Assembly: GCA_954871525.1 (NCBI GenBank)
Contig: OX940868.1
Span: forward strand, 24,051,056 to 24,115,055
Direction: 5' to 3'
Source: Parietaria judaica
Taxonomy: Eukaryota; Streptophyta; Magnoliopsida; Rosales; Urticaceae
DNA: 64,000 nt
Each line of letters begins with the position of its first letter. The stretch's first letter is position 1. The position numbers and the translations under genes are program-made. This document shows, one piece after another, positions 1 through 11,419 of the stretch. The notes beneath the pieces were generated by a model. That model did no database searches, was not told the origin of the DNA, and was given only the letters and a program-made list of their open reading frames with translations.

Positions 1-113
1 TGAAATCTCACAAGATGCATGCCATGTCAAAGTCTATATTAATAGCACAATCTTTATTAAACTCGTGTGTTGATCGAAGAAAAAAAAATTGATACATTGC
101 ACTTTACATAAAA

Positions 114-170
114 AGGGATATATATTTGCGGCAAACATACATGAGGGATATATATTTGCGGCAAACATAC
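114..170. repeat. Tandem duplication, period 30 bp
   Basis: A unit reading gggatatatatttgcggc and continuing into aaacatac occurs twice, from 115 and from 145, with no mismatch over about 26 bases. The short linker reads atga. No function is evident. Confidence 0.8.
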
Positions 171-609
171 CATGTATCGTGTCTTTTTAAACGCGAATAC
201 ACAATATATTTTAAATTTTATTTTTTCGTGCTAAAAGTCCAAAAAAGACGTGCAGTATTTATCGTAACAAAAGTTTTAAAAAAATTAATAAATGTAACGT
301 TGTAAATTCCAATTTTCTTATGGAAGAACAATTTTTCTAATTTTTTGGAAAATACTCATTTTGACAATTTCTCCCTCTCGCTCTCACGTTTTTATTATTA
401 TTTCCATCTCTATTCATTTTTTACAATCTTTTTTATATGAAATTTTCAAAAATTCAAAACTTTAATTTCAAAACTCCAAATCACTTATAAAATTATCCTC
501 GGAAAGCTTGTGAACAGATGATCGTATAGTAATATGAATGAGTCGTTGCAGTTCACGTGCAATTTAGTTAGTGAAGAATTGTGCAAGTTATATATGATAT
601 ATACGTAAG

Positions 610-615
<6 letters not shown>

Positions 616-648
<33 letters not shown>
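616..648. repeat. (TA)n microsatellite
   Basis: An uninterrupted run of alternating T and A of about 33 bases. It is one of several similar tracts in the first 2 kb. Confidence 0.9.
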
Positions 649-650
<2 letters not shown>

Positions 651-796
651 CGTGGATTACTCTTGATTGACTTTGATAGATCCTAATATATAATTCAGGC
701 TCATTCATTGAACTTAGGACTTCCTCAGAAACTAGTCCAACTACGGAATATAATTAAAATATTGAGTTAGTTATTCACTCCCTATAATATAATCTG

Positions 797-798
<2 letters not shown>

Positions 799-843
<45 letters not shown>
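799..843. repeat. (TA)n microsatellite
   Basis: An uninterrupted run of alternating A and T of about 45 bases, the longest dinucleotide tract in the window. It generates a spurious poly-Tyr/Ile reading frame on the minus strand. Confidence 0.9.
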
Positions 844-846
<3 letters not shown>

Positions 847-1749
847 TTTCACTAATAAGCTCATCATGAGACATTTTTCTGCAGTTAATTTTAACTTTTC
901 GGCTCTACGCGCACTAAAATCAGTGGCGAATCCAGAATTGGACTCGGGTTGCTTAAATTTAGAATTTTCCAAAAATTACATTCGAAGTAATTATATTTAC
1001 ATTTTTGTAATAATTCAGGGCGGCTAAACTAAAATATTATGTGAATTTGCACTGAGAAAAATGAAAAACAAAGTAAAATAGCGCGCACAAAAAAAAAAAG
1101 GAAATGGTTCAAACCGTCCCCACATCCAACATAGTTCCACCATTGTCACTAATTAATTAACAAATTACTCAACAACTATTTTTCATTTTTACGGATGAAT
1201 AAAACACGTATTCTTTAATCGTAAATTACTATATATATATATATATGTGAAAATAAAGAGGCACGAAAATTTGAATTTCTTTTAGTCCTCTCGCTACTTG
1301 CAAATCAATCCTAAAAACTTGAAAGACCCCGCTACAAGATTTTAGAAGCTCGACTGGAATACAAATTAGTGCTTGACTCGTTTATTGATTTCGTTTTTCT
1401 CAATTCTTTTTGCATTTCAGGTGCGAACTCTAATTAATCCAAGATTAACAATTAAGGTTTAAAAACTTTCGTACATGTTTCGTCTCATAATCAAATATAT
1501 ATATGGTAATTCTGAGACTGATATATACCATTCCGCGATAAGTTGTTTTTAACGGGCACTCTTATCTCCGATACGGTGCTTCAGAAACAGATTAAAGTTC
1601 TCCTAAGCCAAATAACCATTTCATACAGCACATATCTTCAAAGAGGAAAAACCGATAAGTGATAAATGATTTATGATGCCGGATATTAAATAAGAATATT
1701 TGCGATAAAAGTACTCGAATGTTACAAGTTACAACTACAATTTGATCGT

Positions 1750-1752
<3 letters not shown>

Positions 1753-1795
<43 letters not shown>
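1753..1795. repeat. (TA)n microsatellite
   Basis: A run of about 43 alternating T and A bases in intergenic DNA, flanked by gatcgtattata on the left and gagagtatga on the right. Confidence 0.9.
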
Positions 1796-1800
<5 letters not shown>

Positions 1801-4800
1801 TATGAGTGAATGTAAAACAATATAGAGACAAATAGAAGAGAGAAAATTAAATGCACGTACGTCAGAGACTAATGGATAGAAACTGTAGTTTCAGTTTCAA
1901 GGTTCTATATAATGCTTTGCTTCGTTGTTATGCCTTTTTTTCCCTTTACTTTCTTTATTTATATACATATATATATATATATAAATAAAAGTATCGTGTA
2001 TTTTTTATTTGAGACTTTATTATTCTTGGCCAACTTGGCTTTGTTATTTCTTCTGTCTTTTTCCCAATCAGAAGCTACGTACTTCCAATTATATATTGCC
2101 TGATATCGACATAAGCTTTTTAGTGGAATCTATATTTATGTTTTCTCTTTCTATTTTTCTTATTAAATAGCAGCTCATCAAATTACATATTTCATAATTG
2201 ATATTACTATTATTTATTCAAAAGAATCACGAGTGGCCAGTATTTAATTGAATATATAAATAAAGAGATAAAGTAAAAATAATAAAGGAAAATTGTTGAT
2301 TCCATGGATGGTTTTGAGCCAAGAAAAATAAAGGTACTTTTTCTAAATTTAGAAACCTAAAGGCATTATAATTATACATAATTGATGATAGCTGCATGGA
2401 AGTCCCATAATGTTTTATATTTGCATGTTTGTTTCTCTATGTTATACTCTTGATTATTTTTTATGTCATTTCTAAATTTATCTATGCTTTTCATATTGGT
2501 TTTTCGTATTATCCTGTCGTTTTCGATTTCCAGTCGTTTCTGCTTAGAGCTAAACTACTAATGCCCCTTTTGATAGATGTTAAATGAAAACGTGTTTTTC
2601 CTCAATTAGAATGTTGAATAATTAATTCTATTTTTTCTTTCCAATTCGGGTATTTTTGTAATATTCTAAATCAGGAATGAAATATAGCTATGGCCTCTTG
2701 AACTTTCACACGTTATCTCAATTTGCTTTTTTGTTTGTTCGAACTTGTCTCTTGAGCAAACAAATTCATCTGATTTTTAATATAAAAAACTAAACTATGT
2801 AATGTGTGTTGAAACTCTATTCGATTTGCCTTTACTTTATACCATTCGACGTGTAGTATCTTAAAAAGGGTAACCTAATTAAGGAGTTTAAATACAAAAT
2901 TTTGATACAGTGTCTTAAAATCTTGCTATAATCCGTTTCCGAACGCAAAGCCCAAAAAAAACTCAAAACGACGCTTCTAGAGAAACGCGAACATAGAACG
3001 GCGCAATTGCAAATCTAGCATCGCGGCGCATGGCAAATCATATATTTCCTTACATAGAAAGGCGGTTAAGGTTGGAGCGGCTATGTTTGGACCTCCGCCA
3101 GAACGAGGACTAAACAAATGAGAGGAAATTTAACAATTTAAAATGACTAACTGTAAACAAAAAATATTATTGAAGAATTTTTCAAAACAAATATTTATCT
3201 TGTGAAAACCACGTTGAGGATGAGCCGCATATTTTTAGTATAATATTATGAGCGCTTGCGTGTACCCGTGTGTGTTACTAGTTACAAAAAACAAAACATT
3301 TAACCAATTTCTTAAAAGCTTCTTGATATATTCTTTGGCAGTGATGAGATTTAATATTCAAAAGTTTTAAAAGAGATTACTATAGATATCCAAATAGTTG
3401 TTGAGTTATATATCCAGATCGTGTTACAGTATTTGTCAAACATAATTTTGCATTATCAATACCAACACAGTATCTTGCAATATCAATTTAATAAATTATA
3501 TTTATTTGTAGTAAGTGATTACGTGGTTTTTTTTTTTTTTGGCTCGAAGCAAACTAGTGTATTAGTGGCTACATATTTGCATTGTCCCAAACTCAACTAG
3601 AGTTGCTAAAAATGATCGGGCTGATAATGGATAGGGCCCAATTTATTCAGAAGGCCCAAAAATTTGATATTAAAACAAAGCAAATTTATTTATAAAAATG
3701 TATACTTGGCAATATTTTTAACAAAAATACAAACTAGATAAAGTGATACAATGCAAGAGCTAAATAGTCGTTCCGAGGCTGCGGAAGAGATGCTCGTGAA
3801 TTTCATATGTTGACTAGCTCATGCCACGCGTCTTCTTGTAAAAATTTGGCCCGAAATCGAAAAAATGTAAAGAGTTAAAATTTTTAAGTTGGATTTGTTG
3901 AAACTTGAAAATACTCTTTAACTTAAATCACTATTCACAGTCATTTGGGTCCTTGTATGACCATTACAGAGCTTTTCAACGTAACCAAACAAACCTAATC
4001 GATTTATGTCACCACAACTATATTTTCATGTTAAATAAATGCACATAAAGTCAAGTGATGGCTAAAAAATGCATAAACAATTAAAAAGGCATTGTATTGA
4101 GTGTGGAAAAAGAATAAATGAAAAAACGTGCTTAGAGCACACGCACTTTGGATCCAAGCCACATCCTTTTTAGAATTTAGAGTATACACTTTATAAAGTT
4201 CATAAGAAAACCAATCACTTAACCTTTTCCTTTTTAAATTTCAAGAAATGAATTAAAAGAGCATTATTTTTTTTAGAGGCTAAGAAAATGTGCTTATTCA
4301 ACTTTGCAGTGGGCGTTGACTGCCGACCAATTTTCTTCTTCACACACTTGATTTATTTTACTAGTTTTTTTTTTTTCTTTCTTTCTTTCTGATGAGACTG
4401 AGCGTATGACTTATCATCGTCCAAAAATTGAGAACCCTTGTTATCAATTTTTATAAGATATTTGTAGCATAAGTATAAGGTTTTATACTCCATGTACTCA
4501 CATGTTTTTTTTTTTTTTTAACAGCAATAATACTCAAAGACAACAAAATAATATCGATATTATTGGGTTTTTCGAGAATCTTTTTCACTCTCGATGTAAC
4601 GCCTCAGGTGCTCAATCGAATCGTTGGCTCTCGCCGCAAGCTGTCCGATGATATATTATATGAGTCAATCCGATGTTCGGAGAAAAAGTTACGGAGTTTT
4701 AAAGTTTTGAGGAAGAGAGAGAAAATTTTAATAATAAAAACCTATTAATTGACCAAGTAGATACGTGAGAATAAAAATTGAGTGGATGACATGTCAACAA

Positions 4801-6018
4801 TAAAGAGAAAAGAGAGAAAAATAATAGGCCTTAATGTTATCCAGATTTGAATTTCCATTGACCGAATAAGAGGTTATTCAGACCCATTATATACTTAAGT
4901 GTGTCTCAAACCTAATAATCGATTTCTAAAACAAACAAAAAAATCCCCTAAATGTCGCTCCCAATTTTGAGTATAAATGTAGATGTTATCTATAGACTTA
5001 TTAGCCACTATTCAAAATATTATTAGTAATTTTTTAGCATTTTAACCTTTAATATGGTCAACTAAATTAAAAAATTCAGCTCTTTTCATTTTAGTTTTTT
5101 AAATTCTAACCTCTTTTCATTTTTATAGTGTACGTACGTACCTATTACTTATCTTTATACTCGTAAAATTGAATCGGCACAATCAGTTATCGATTTTTAA
5201 AATCCTCAAAAAACCCTATGAGCTACTCGTAAACTTGGATCATTGAATAACTCTCAATTTTGTAGATTTGTATTATTTTTCTAAAAAAAATATGTGTAAT
5301 AATTTTTAAATTTCTATAAATCTTGACAGTAATTAATAAAGTTGAGGGAACTTTATATGACCCCGTTTGGTATTGCTTATTTATAGGTGCTTTTGTTTTC
5401 TTAAGAATTTTAAGCTAATATTTATCGTGGACAAACTTAAATACAAAGTTTTGTTTTGCTTAATTTTTTACCGTAGACGAAAGAAACACGGATGTAAAAA
5501 ATTAGTACTTTTACCATAACTATTTTCAATTAGAAGCACAAAAGGCACAACAAACTAAGAGTAATTTTTTATTTTATTTGATGAATACTTATATTAATTA
5601 CTTTTTTATATTTTATATTTATATTGAAATTTAATTTATATTATTTATGTCTACTTTAGTATTTTCTTACGTTTAATAGCTAATTAAGTAAAAGTGTTTA
5701 AGAAACTAATTGTTTTTCATTTTAATTAATCAAACAGTAAATTAATTTCTCTAACAGCATTTCATCTGACAGTAATTTTTAAAAACAATTGTGAAGACTT
5801 AGACACCAAGAAATCAAAACTAAAGGAATTTTAATATTGATTATTATAACATCAAAAGAGTTTTAATTTGAATTGCGGATAATATCGTTAAAGTTCAAAT
5901 ACCAAAAATAGTAAATAATCTGGTCGCCATCTGATTATATTACCAAATAAATCAAGTCTTCGATCACACGTCCCCATTTTCCAAAGGCTGCCCTGTCCTC
6001 GCTATCGCACAACGCCCA

Positions 6019-6038
6019 TGACGTCACAGCCGACGTCA
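6019..6038 (+). promoter_or_regulatory. as-1-like double TGACG element upstream of NPR3/4
   Basis: A perfect TGACGTCA palindrome (6019-6026) is followed by CGACGTCA (6031-6038). The two palindromes start 12 bp apart, which is the spacing of the plant as-1 element bound by TGA bZIP factors. Further TGACG cores lie at about 6060 (plus strand) and near 6074 (minus strand), and a W-box-like TTGACC sits near 6146. The site is about 470 bp before the NPR3/4 start codon. TGA factors are the known DNA-binding partners of NPR proteins, so autoregulation is plausible but is inference. Confidence 0.55.
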
Positions 6039-6434
6039 TCGCTGCCCACCTGCGGCCGCTGACGCCACCTCTGTCGTCACCCTCGCGACTTCATCCCCAA
6101 CCTCCCTCTCTGGAACTGAAGAAACTTCCTAGTCTCTGCTCTGATTTGACCTCATTCTCTCTCTACAGTGGCTCTTCGGAAATTTCCGGCTCCTGGGTCG
6201 GTCGTTGCCTTCTGGGTCTGAGACAGTGCCAATTTTGGTCGCTTCTCACTTTCCACCGAGTGGGATTTCTGTAATTTTGATTATTTTTTTGTGGGTTTAC
6301 TTGGAACGATCTTCCTCACTTCGCAGCGATTCAGGAACACGAGTTCACTTCTCATTGGACCTTTTCCCCTGGTCAATGTTCTTCAGATACTCACTCCTGA
6401 ATTGCTAGTTTTGGTTTAACTGTTGATTGTTTAG

Positions 6435-6440
6435 ATGTGA
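6435..6440 (+). promoter_or_regulatory. AUG-stop minimal uORF in the NPR3/4 leader
   Basis: ATG is followed directly by TGA, 54 bases before the chosen NPR3/4 start. A second upstream ATG at 6489 opens a different frame that runs into the coding region and closes after about 25 codons. Both matter only if this leader is transcribed and not spliced out; the preceding bases (gtttag) also resemble a 3' splice site, so a leader intron cannot be excluded. Confidence 0.4.
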
Positions 6441-6493
6441 TTGACGAGGGATTAAGCTTTTTTAGAAGCTTGGGTTGGTTGGAGGCAGATGGT

Positions 6494-9400
6494 ATGGGAT
6501 TTATGGTTGATCGGGAATCTTGCCCGTCAGCCGCGGCGAAATCGGCGGAGCCCTCGTCGTCTCTGAGCCTCACGTCACCGTCGTTGTCGCTCGTATCGAA
6601 TGGCTCGAACGCCGGCTACGAGGCCGTGCCGAGCCTCGAGTCCATGAGCCTGAACAAGCTCAGCTCCAACTTGGAGAGCCTCCTGATCGGTTTGGGAACC
6701 GAATACAGTGACGCCGATGTGCTGGTCGAAGGGACTCTCGTCGGGATCCACCGCTGCATACTGGCCTCGAGGAGCGGGTTCTTCCATGAGCTCTTCAAGA
6801 AGGAGAAAGGGGTTTTGGAGATGGGATCGGGGAAACCCAAGTATTGTATGAAGGATGTTCTGCCTTATGGCAGTGTCGGATACGAGGCGTTCTTGGTGTT
6901 CTTGGGCTATGCTTACTCCGGTAAGCTTAGGCCGTCTCCAGTGGAGGTTTCGACTTGCGTGGACAGTATTTGTGCTCATGATTCGTGCAGGCCCGCCATT
7001 AATTTTGCGGTGGAGTTGATGTATGCCTCTTCTATTTTTCAGATGCCGGAGCTTGTGTCGCTGTTTCAGGTTCGTGTTCGTTGTTTTGTTTTTCGCAGTT
7101 TAATAACTTTGTGCTTATGAGTTATGCATATATGGAACTTGAATTTGTTTTAAGAGCAATAGATATCTTTGTATCTAGCTGATAGGAAGCGGTGGTAATA
7201 TAACGTAATGTAACACGCAAGCAAGGTCAGTCGGTAATTACCATGACGATGAGTACCGGGAACTTCATTGCGATGTACGAAAATAGCAAAAGAGCGTTCC
7301 TAGGATAACACAGACAAAGCTCTCCCCGAAAAATCGTCTTGAGTCATTGGACTAAAACAAAACACGCGCTCCCGCCAAACCTTAGCTGCCCTTGTGTAGG
7401 ATTAAACTTTCCTAACCCCGTCACTTATTGATAATTACAAAATACGCCCTTACTAAAATTAAAGCGTAACAAAGTATCGTAAAACAAATATCTAAATGAC
7501 ATAAACAAATACTAATCTCGCATCATGCCTTTCTCGTCTCAGATACATAAGTAGTACATATCACTATCTTCTGCTCAAAACACATAGTTTAGTTTTATTC
7601 TTTTGAGCATGACGTTTAATATTGAACTTTTTTACATAGTTATCGACCAAAACTTAACTAATATCTTTGTTTACACTCCGATAAAATCAAATTCTGGTTT
7701 TATTAGACAAACGGGCAATCGTATTGAGTATATTATATTGTATCTGTTTGCAGCGGCGACTTCTGAACTTTGTTGGAAAAGCTCTCGTTGAGGATGTTAT
7801 CCCGATTCTTGTTGTTTCGTTCCATTGTCAATTGAGTCAACTCTACGCTCAATGTATTGACCGAGTGGCGAGATCAGATCTTGAACTCATCTCTCTTGAG
7901 AAGGAGCTTCCTCACGAAGTTGCAGAGAACATCAAATCAATTCGACAAAAATCCGTAAGCAGCGATGAAAAAGACAAGGAACCTGTTGATCCGATGCACG
8001 AGAAGAGAATCAGGAGATTACACAAAGCACTGGACATTGACGACGTGGAACTGGTCAAGCTTCTTTTGACCGAATCTGATGTAACGTTGGACGATGCAAA
8101 AGCCCTCCATTACGCTGCAGCTTATTGTGATCCGAAGGTTGTGAACGAAGTGCTTGGTCTCGGTTTGGCTGATGTGAATCTCACAAACTCCCGAGGCTAT
8201 ACTGTTCTTCACATTGCTGCAATGAGGAAGGAGCCGTCGACAATCGTGTCGCTTTTGACTAAAGGAGCTCGTGCGTCAGATTTGACTTCCGATGGTCAAA
8301 GTGCCGTGAGTATTTGTCGGAGGTTGACTAGACCGAAGGACTATCATGCAAAAATGGAACAAGGGAAAGCAACGAACATGGACCGGATTTGCATCGATGT
8401 TTTAGAACGAGAAATGCGTAGAAACCCAATGGCTCCTTCTGCGTCTATATCGTCTCACACGATGGCTGACGATTTGCACATGAGATTGCTTTACCTAGAA
8501 AATAGAGGTAGCACCCGTTTTACTCACACGTTAGATTTATTTCTGCAATTACAATTAGGATAATATCCTACAACTTGATTAATTCTCGGTTTTCGTTTGG
8601 AAAAGAAGAAAAAAAGGTCTCTTTCTCATCAAATTCTTCAGGTATTTGACCTGTGTTTCGAACCTCAATTTGTTTATTACCAAAGACATTGTGATCAAAC
8701 TTAGCTGAAGCACTATTGTGTCTTCACCCTCGGAAATTGAGAACGGTTTCTCAATTTTTTTCCGCCATGACTAAAATTAAGTTATTAATTGCTCTGCTCA
8801 AAGACGACGCACAATATTCTCTAGATGGGCACGTACATATTAAGCAGGAAATCTCTTCGTGCTTACCGGTATGAAGTCGTAACGAAGTGGTCCATTTTGC
8901 AGTGGCATTTGCTCGGCTGTTTTTTCCAAGTGAAGCCAAGCTAGCAATGGACATTGCCCATGCTGAAACGACATCAGAACTCGCAAGACTTTCCGCCCGG
9001 CAAGGGTCGAGTGGTAATTTTAGGGAGGTCGACTTAAACGAAACGCCCATCGTGCAGAAAAAGAGGCTATTCTCTAGAATGGAATCCCTAATGAAAACAG
9101 GTACATTTGAATCTAATCGCTTGCTATAAACATACAATTGATGAAATTCCCAAACGACGAGACAACATTTACCGTTTATGGTTGAATAGTGTAGTATTAT
9201 TTTACTGTTAAATTACCTTTTAGTCCGATTTGCTTCAATGTTTATTCTTCTTTCAGGTCATTTAGTGCAAAATACAGTTGTATACAAAGCATTTTACACG
9301 ATTAAGGTTTAAATTATACGATTAACATGGTGTGTTAGTGAAACTTTTTGGATGATATATTTCTGTATGACTGTATAATATGCTGAATTTAGTCCAATTT

Positions 9401-10082
9401 GTATCATTCGGTCCTTTTTTTCCCTTCACACGTCACTCCTTACGAGCCTCGTTTTTTTTTTTTTTTCTTTCTTTCTTAAACTGTTTTTACTTCTTGTTCA
9501 AGTGCTATTTCAGAATCCAATTCTGACAAGTTTGGATTTGACTGCTAGTTGCTGATTGGGTTCTTGGTTCTTACTATGTAAGCGATTATTACGCATTGGA
9601 GGAGGGAGGGCGATTCGGTCATTTAGAGTTCTTAATTAAGTGCATTGTGTCTTTTCCATCATATATATGCAATAGTAAGGGATTAGGGTTTACCTTAATA
9701 CTAGGATAATCTTAAAGGAAAGAGTATTGTGTAATGTTGGAATAAAGTATCCGAGAATTCATCATACTGCTAGTTGCTAATTTGGAGTATTAAAATGAAT
9801 GAAGTTGAGATGGGTCGACGCTACTTTCCCCATTGCTCGGAAGTTCTGGACAAATTCATGGAAGACGACCTGCCCGAAATCTTGTACATCGAAAGAGGCA
9901 CAACAGAAGAGCAGAAAATAAAGAGGACGAGGTTCATGGAGCTGAAGGACGACGTCCAGAAAGCATTCGACAAGGACAAAGCCAAGTTCGACCGCATCGG
10001 GCTGTCTTCCTCCTCGTCTTCCTCGTCTTTGAAAGACGGCCTAAAGCGCAAAGGGCCAAAAAGCTGTGAAGTGGCTCTGTAA
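6494..10082 (+). CDS. NPR3/NPR4: NPR3/NPR4-type BTB-ankyrin salicylic-acid receptor
   Basis: Exons 6494-7069, 7754-8507, 8903-9100 and 9805-10082 join in phase into 601 residues; the four-exon layout is typical of NPR genes. The BTB/POZ domain spans about residues 70-192 and carries the C2HC zinc-binding set C155, C160, H162 and C165. Ankyrin repeats lie at about 275-390. The C-terminal NPR domain contains LENRV (440-444), whose R443 matches the arginine that contacts salicylic acid in the family; intron 2 splits this motif. VDLNETP (486-492) is the EAR-type repression motif that marks NPR3/NPR4 and is absent from NPR1. The family acts in the nucleus as SA-binding co-regulators of TGA bZIP factors, repressing defence genes when SA is low. 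The first in-frame ATG after an upstream TGA-closed AUG was chosen; Met4 (6503) is the alternative. A serine-rich tail follows. Confidence in family is very high; NPR3 versus NPR4 cannot be separated. Confidence 0.95.
7180..7440. repeat. Dispersed repeat in NPR3/4 intron 1
   Basis: This part of intron 1 shares ordered blocks with a segment of the last TLC-gene intron near 22015-22180: a taacacag..caaagctct block, then tcttgagtca, then aaacaaaacac, then an accnnnnnta/gcc block. Both are on the same strand. The two copies are diverged, so they look like old copies of one mobile element of unknown class. Confidence 0.45.
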
Positions 10083-11419
10083 ATTTTTGCCCCTCGTTAA
10101 TAAATGTGTTTCCAATTTAGTCCTTTATCTGTATAATCAAAGGAGGAAGAAAATTTGTTTGCGTTGTAACAATAGTATACGTGTAGCTAGGAGCTGTTTC
10201 AGTGGTCTTTATTACAGGACTCAATCTTCTCCGATTTGTGAAATTACCACTTTAATTTCCTTTCACTTTGTTGCTTTCTGTTCACGATGAAAAGAAAAAA
10301 AAAAGAAAAAAAAAATAAACTTATTCACAATTTTTTTACAAAAAATTTCAAAGATGTAAACTTTTTTTATAAAAGTAATCAACTTTTTTCGCTATTTCTC
10401 TACCGTGAAGTTTTACGTGATGAAGAATGATTTTACCCGTTTTTGTCCTTTTTAACTATGTATCAGTTATAAAAATTTCAAATTTCTTTGGATGTAAAAA
10501 GTTTGATATAAGCAATTAAGTTTTCGTGTTAATTCTCGCATAGTAGCTAAATGTATTCTACAACGAAAAAATTATGACACTATAAGTCAATATTGTCGCC
10601 ACTTAATCAAAACAGTCCAAAGGAATGAAAACATTGTCAAATTATACTTAGTCACTTAGAACTTTACGTAGAAAGTTAACGGAAAAAACTTAACTACTCA
10701 TATATAACTTTCTTACGTCATTTGGAATTTTCGCCAAAAGAATAATAGACTAAGAATATAAGTCGTACTTTTAATCTTCTATTAACATGTGAGTATTTTT
10801 TAGAGTAAATATCTCTAATGAGAACCAGTTTCCTAATCGACAATGATAAATATGACACGAAACTAATAATTTGAATGAATTCAGATTCGATCATCAATAT
10901 GATACGTGTTTGGGATCGGGAAACTCGAAACTAGAATATCAAGGAGTTCGCTAACACTCACAAATTCAAACTTAAAGAGATTATATTTAATGTTCATTGT
11001 CTGTTTTTTCATAAATCGGAGTTCTCTTAAATAGAGCAAGAAAATTATAATCTTACTGGACCGGTTTAATAGAGCAAGGAGATTAACATGATTACTCATT
11101 TGCGATTGCTTTAGTCAATTTCCAAATCCAGTTAAATTTTCCATTAAGAGTAATAGTTTTGTGGCTTTATTATATGCAAGTCAAGGCATTAAATTTCTAG
11201 GCATTTAGATTTCGTATACAAATTACAAATTAAAAGAGATTGAGCAAAATAAAAATTAATAGGAATTAGAACTAAGACCATTCCAAATATAATAACTTCA
11301 ATTATTTCAATTGGGTGCAAAAAGAATAGGTAATGCCAAATGTGTATGCTTGATTAATATATGGGAATTATCCATAAATCTCAATGACAAGAATTAAAAA
11401 TCGCCATACGGGGCCTTTT
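10083..11419. other. Intergenic region between convergent NPR3/4 and mTERF
   Basis: This AT-rich spacer contains the 3' ends of both flanking genes, which point toward each other. No convincing reading frame, tRNA or repeat with recognisable ends was seen. A few poly-A and poly-T runs occur at about 10290-10330. Confidence 0.6.

Larger units (their letters stand above)
1..5940. other. AT-rich intergenic region
   Basis: No reading frame longer than about 70 codons and no recognisable protein similarity was seen. The region contains several long (TA)n tracts, a 30-bp tandem duplication near its left end, and short homopolymer runs. The right end, from about 5980, turns GC-rich and becomes the NPR3/4 promoter and leader. 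Nothing else could be identified by eye; decayed transposon pieces are likely but not demonstrable. Confidence 0.6.

Noticed and set aside
775..972. Minus-strand frame ending in a poly Tyr-Ile stretch
   Set aside because: It is translated from a (TA)n microsatellite.
4563..4748. 61-codon plus-strand frame similar in wording to a segment near 15730-15800
   Set aside because: Both contain gatatattata followed by a gttcgg/agttc and tttcaggtt-type stretch, but the similarity is too weak to claim a shared element or gene by eye.
6437..6493. Start of NPR3/4 at 6437
   Set aside because: The codon there is GTG, not ATG; the first ATG in the frame is at 6494.
6575..6979. 134-codon minus-strand frame under NPR3/4 exon 1
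   Set aside because: It is the complement of the well-supported BTB exon and has no recognisable domain.
6494..10082. Assignment as NPR1
   Set aside because: The VDLNETP EAR-type motif and overall layout fit NPR3/NPR4; NPR1 lacks this motif and has a basic NLS-rich C-terminus.
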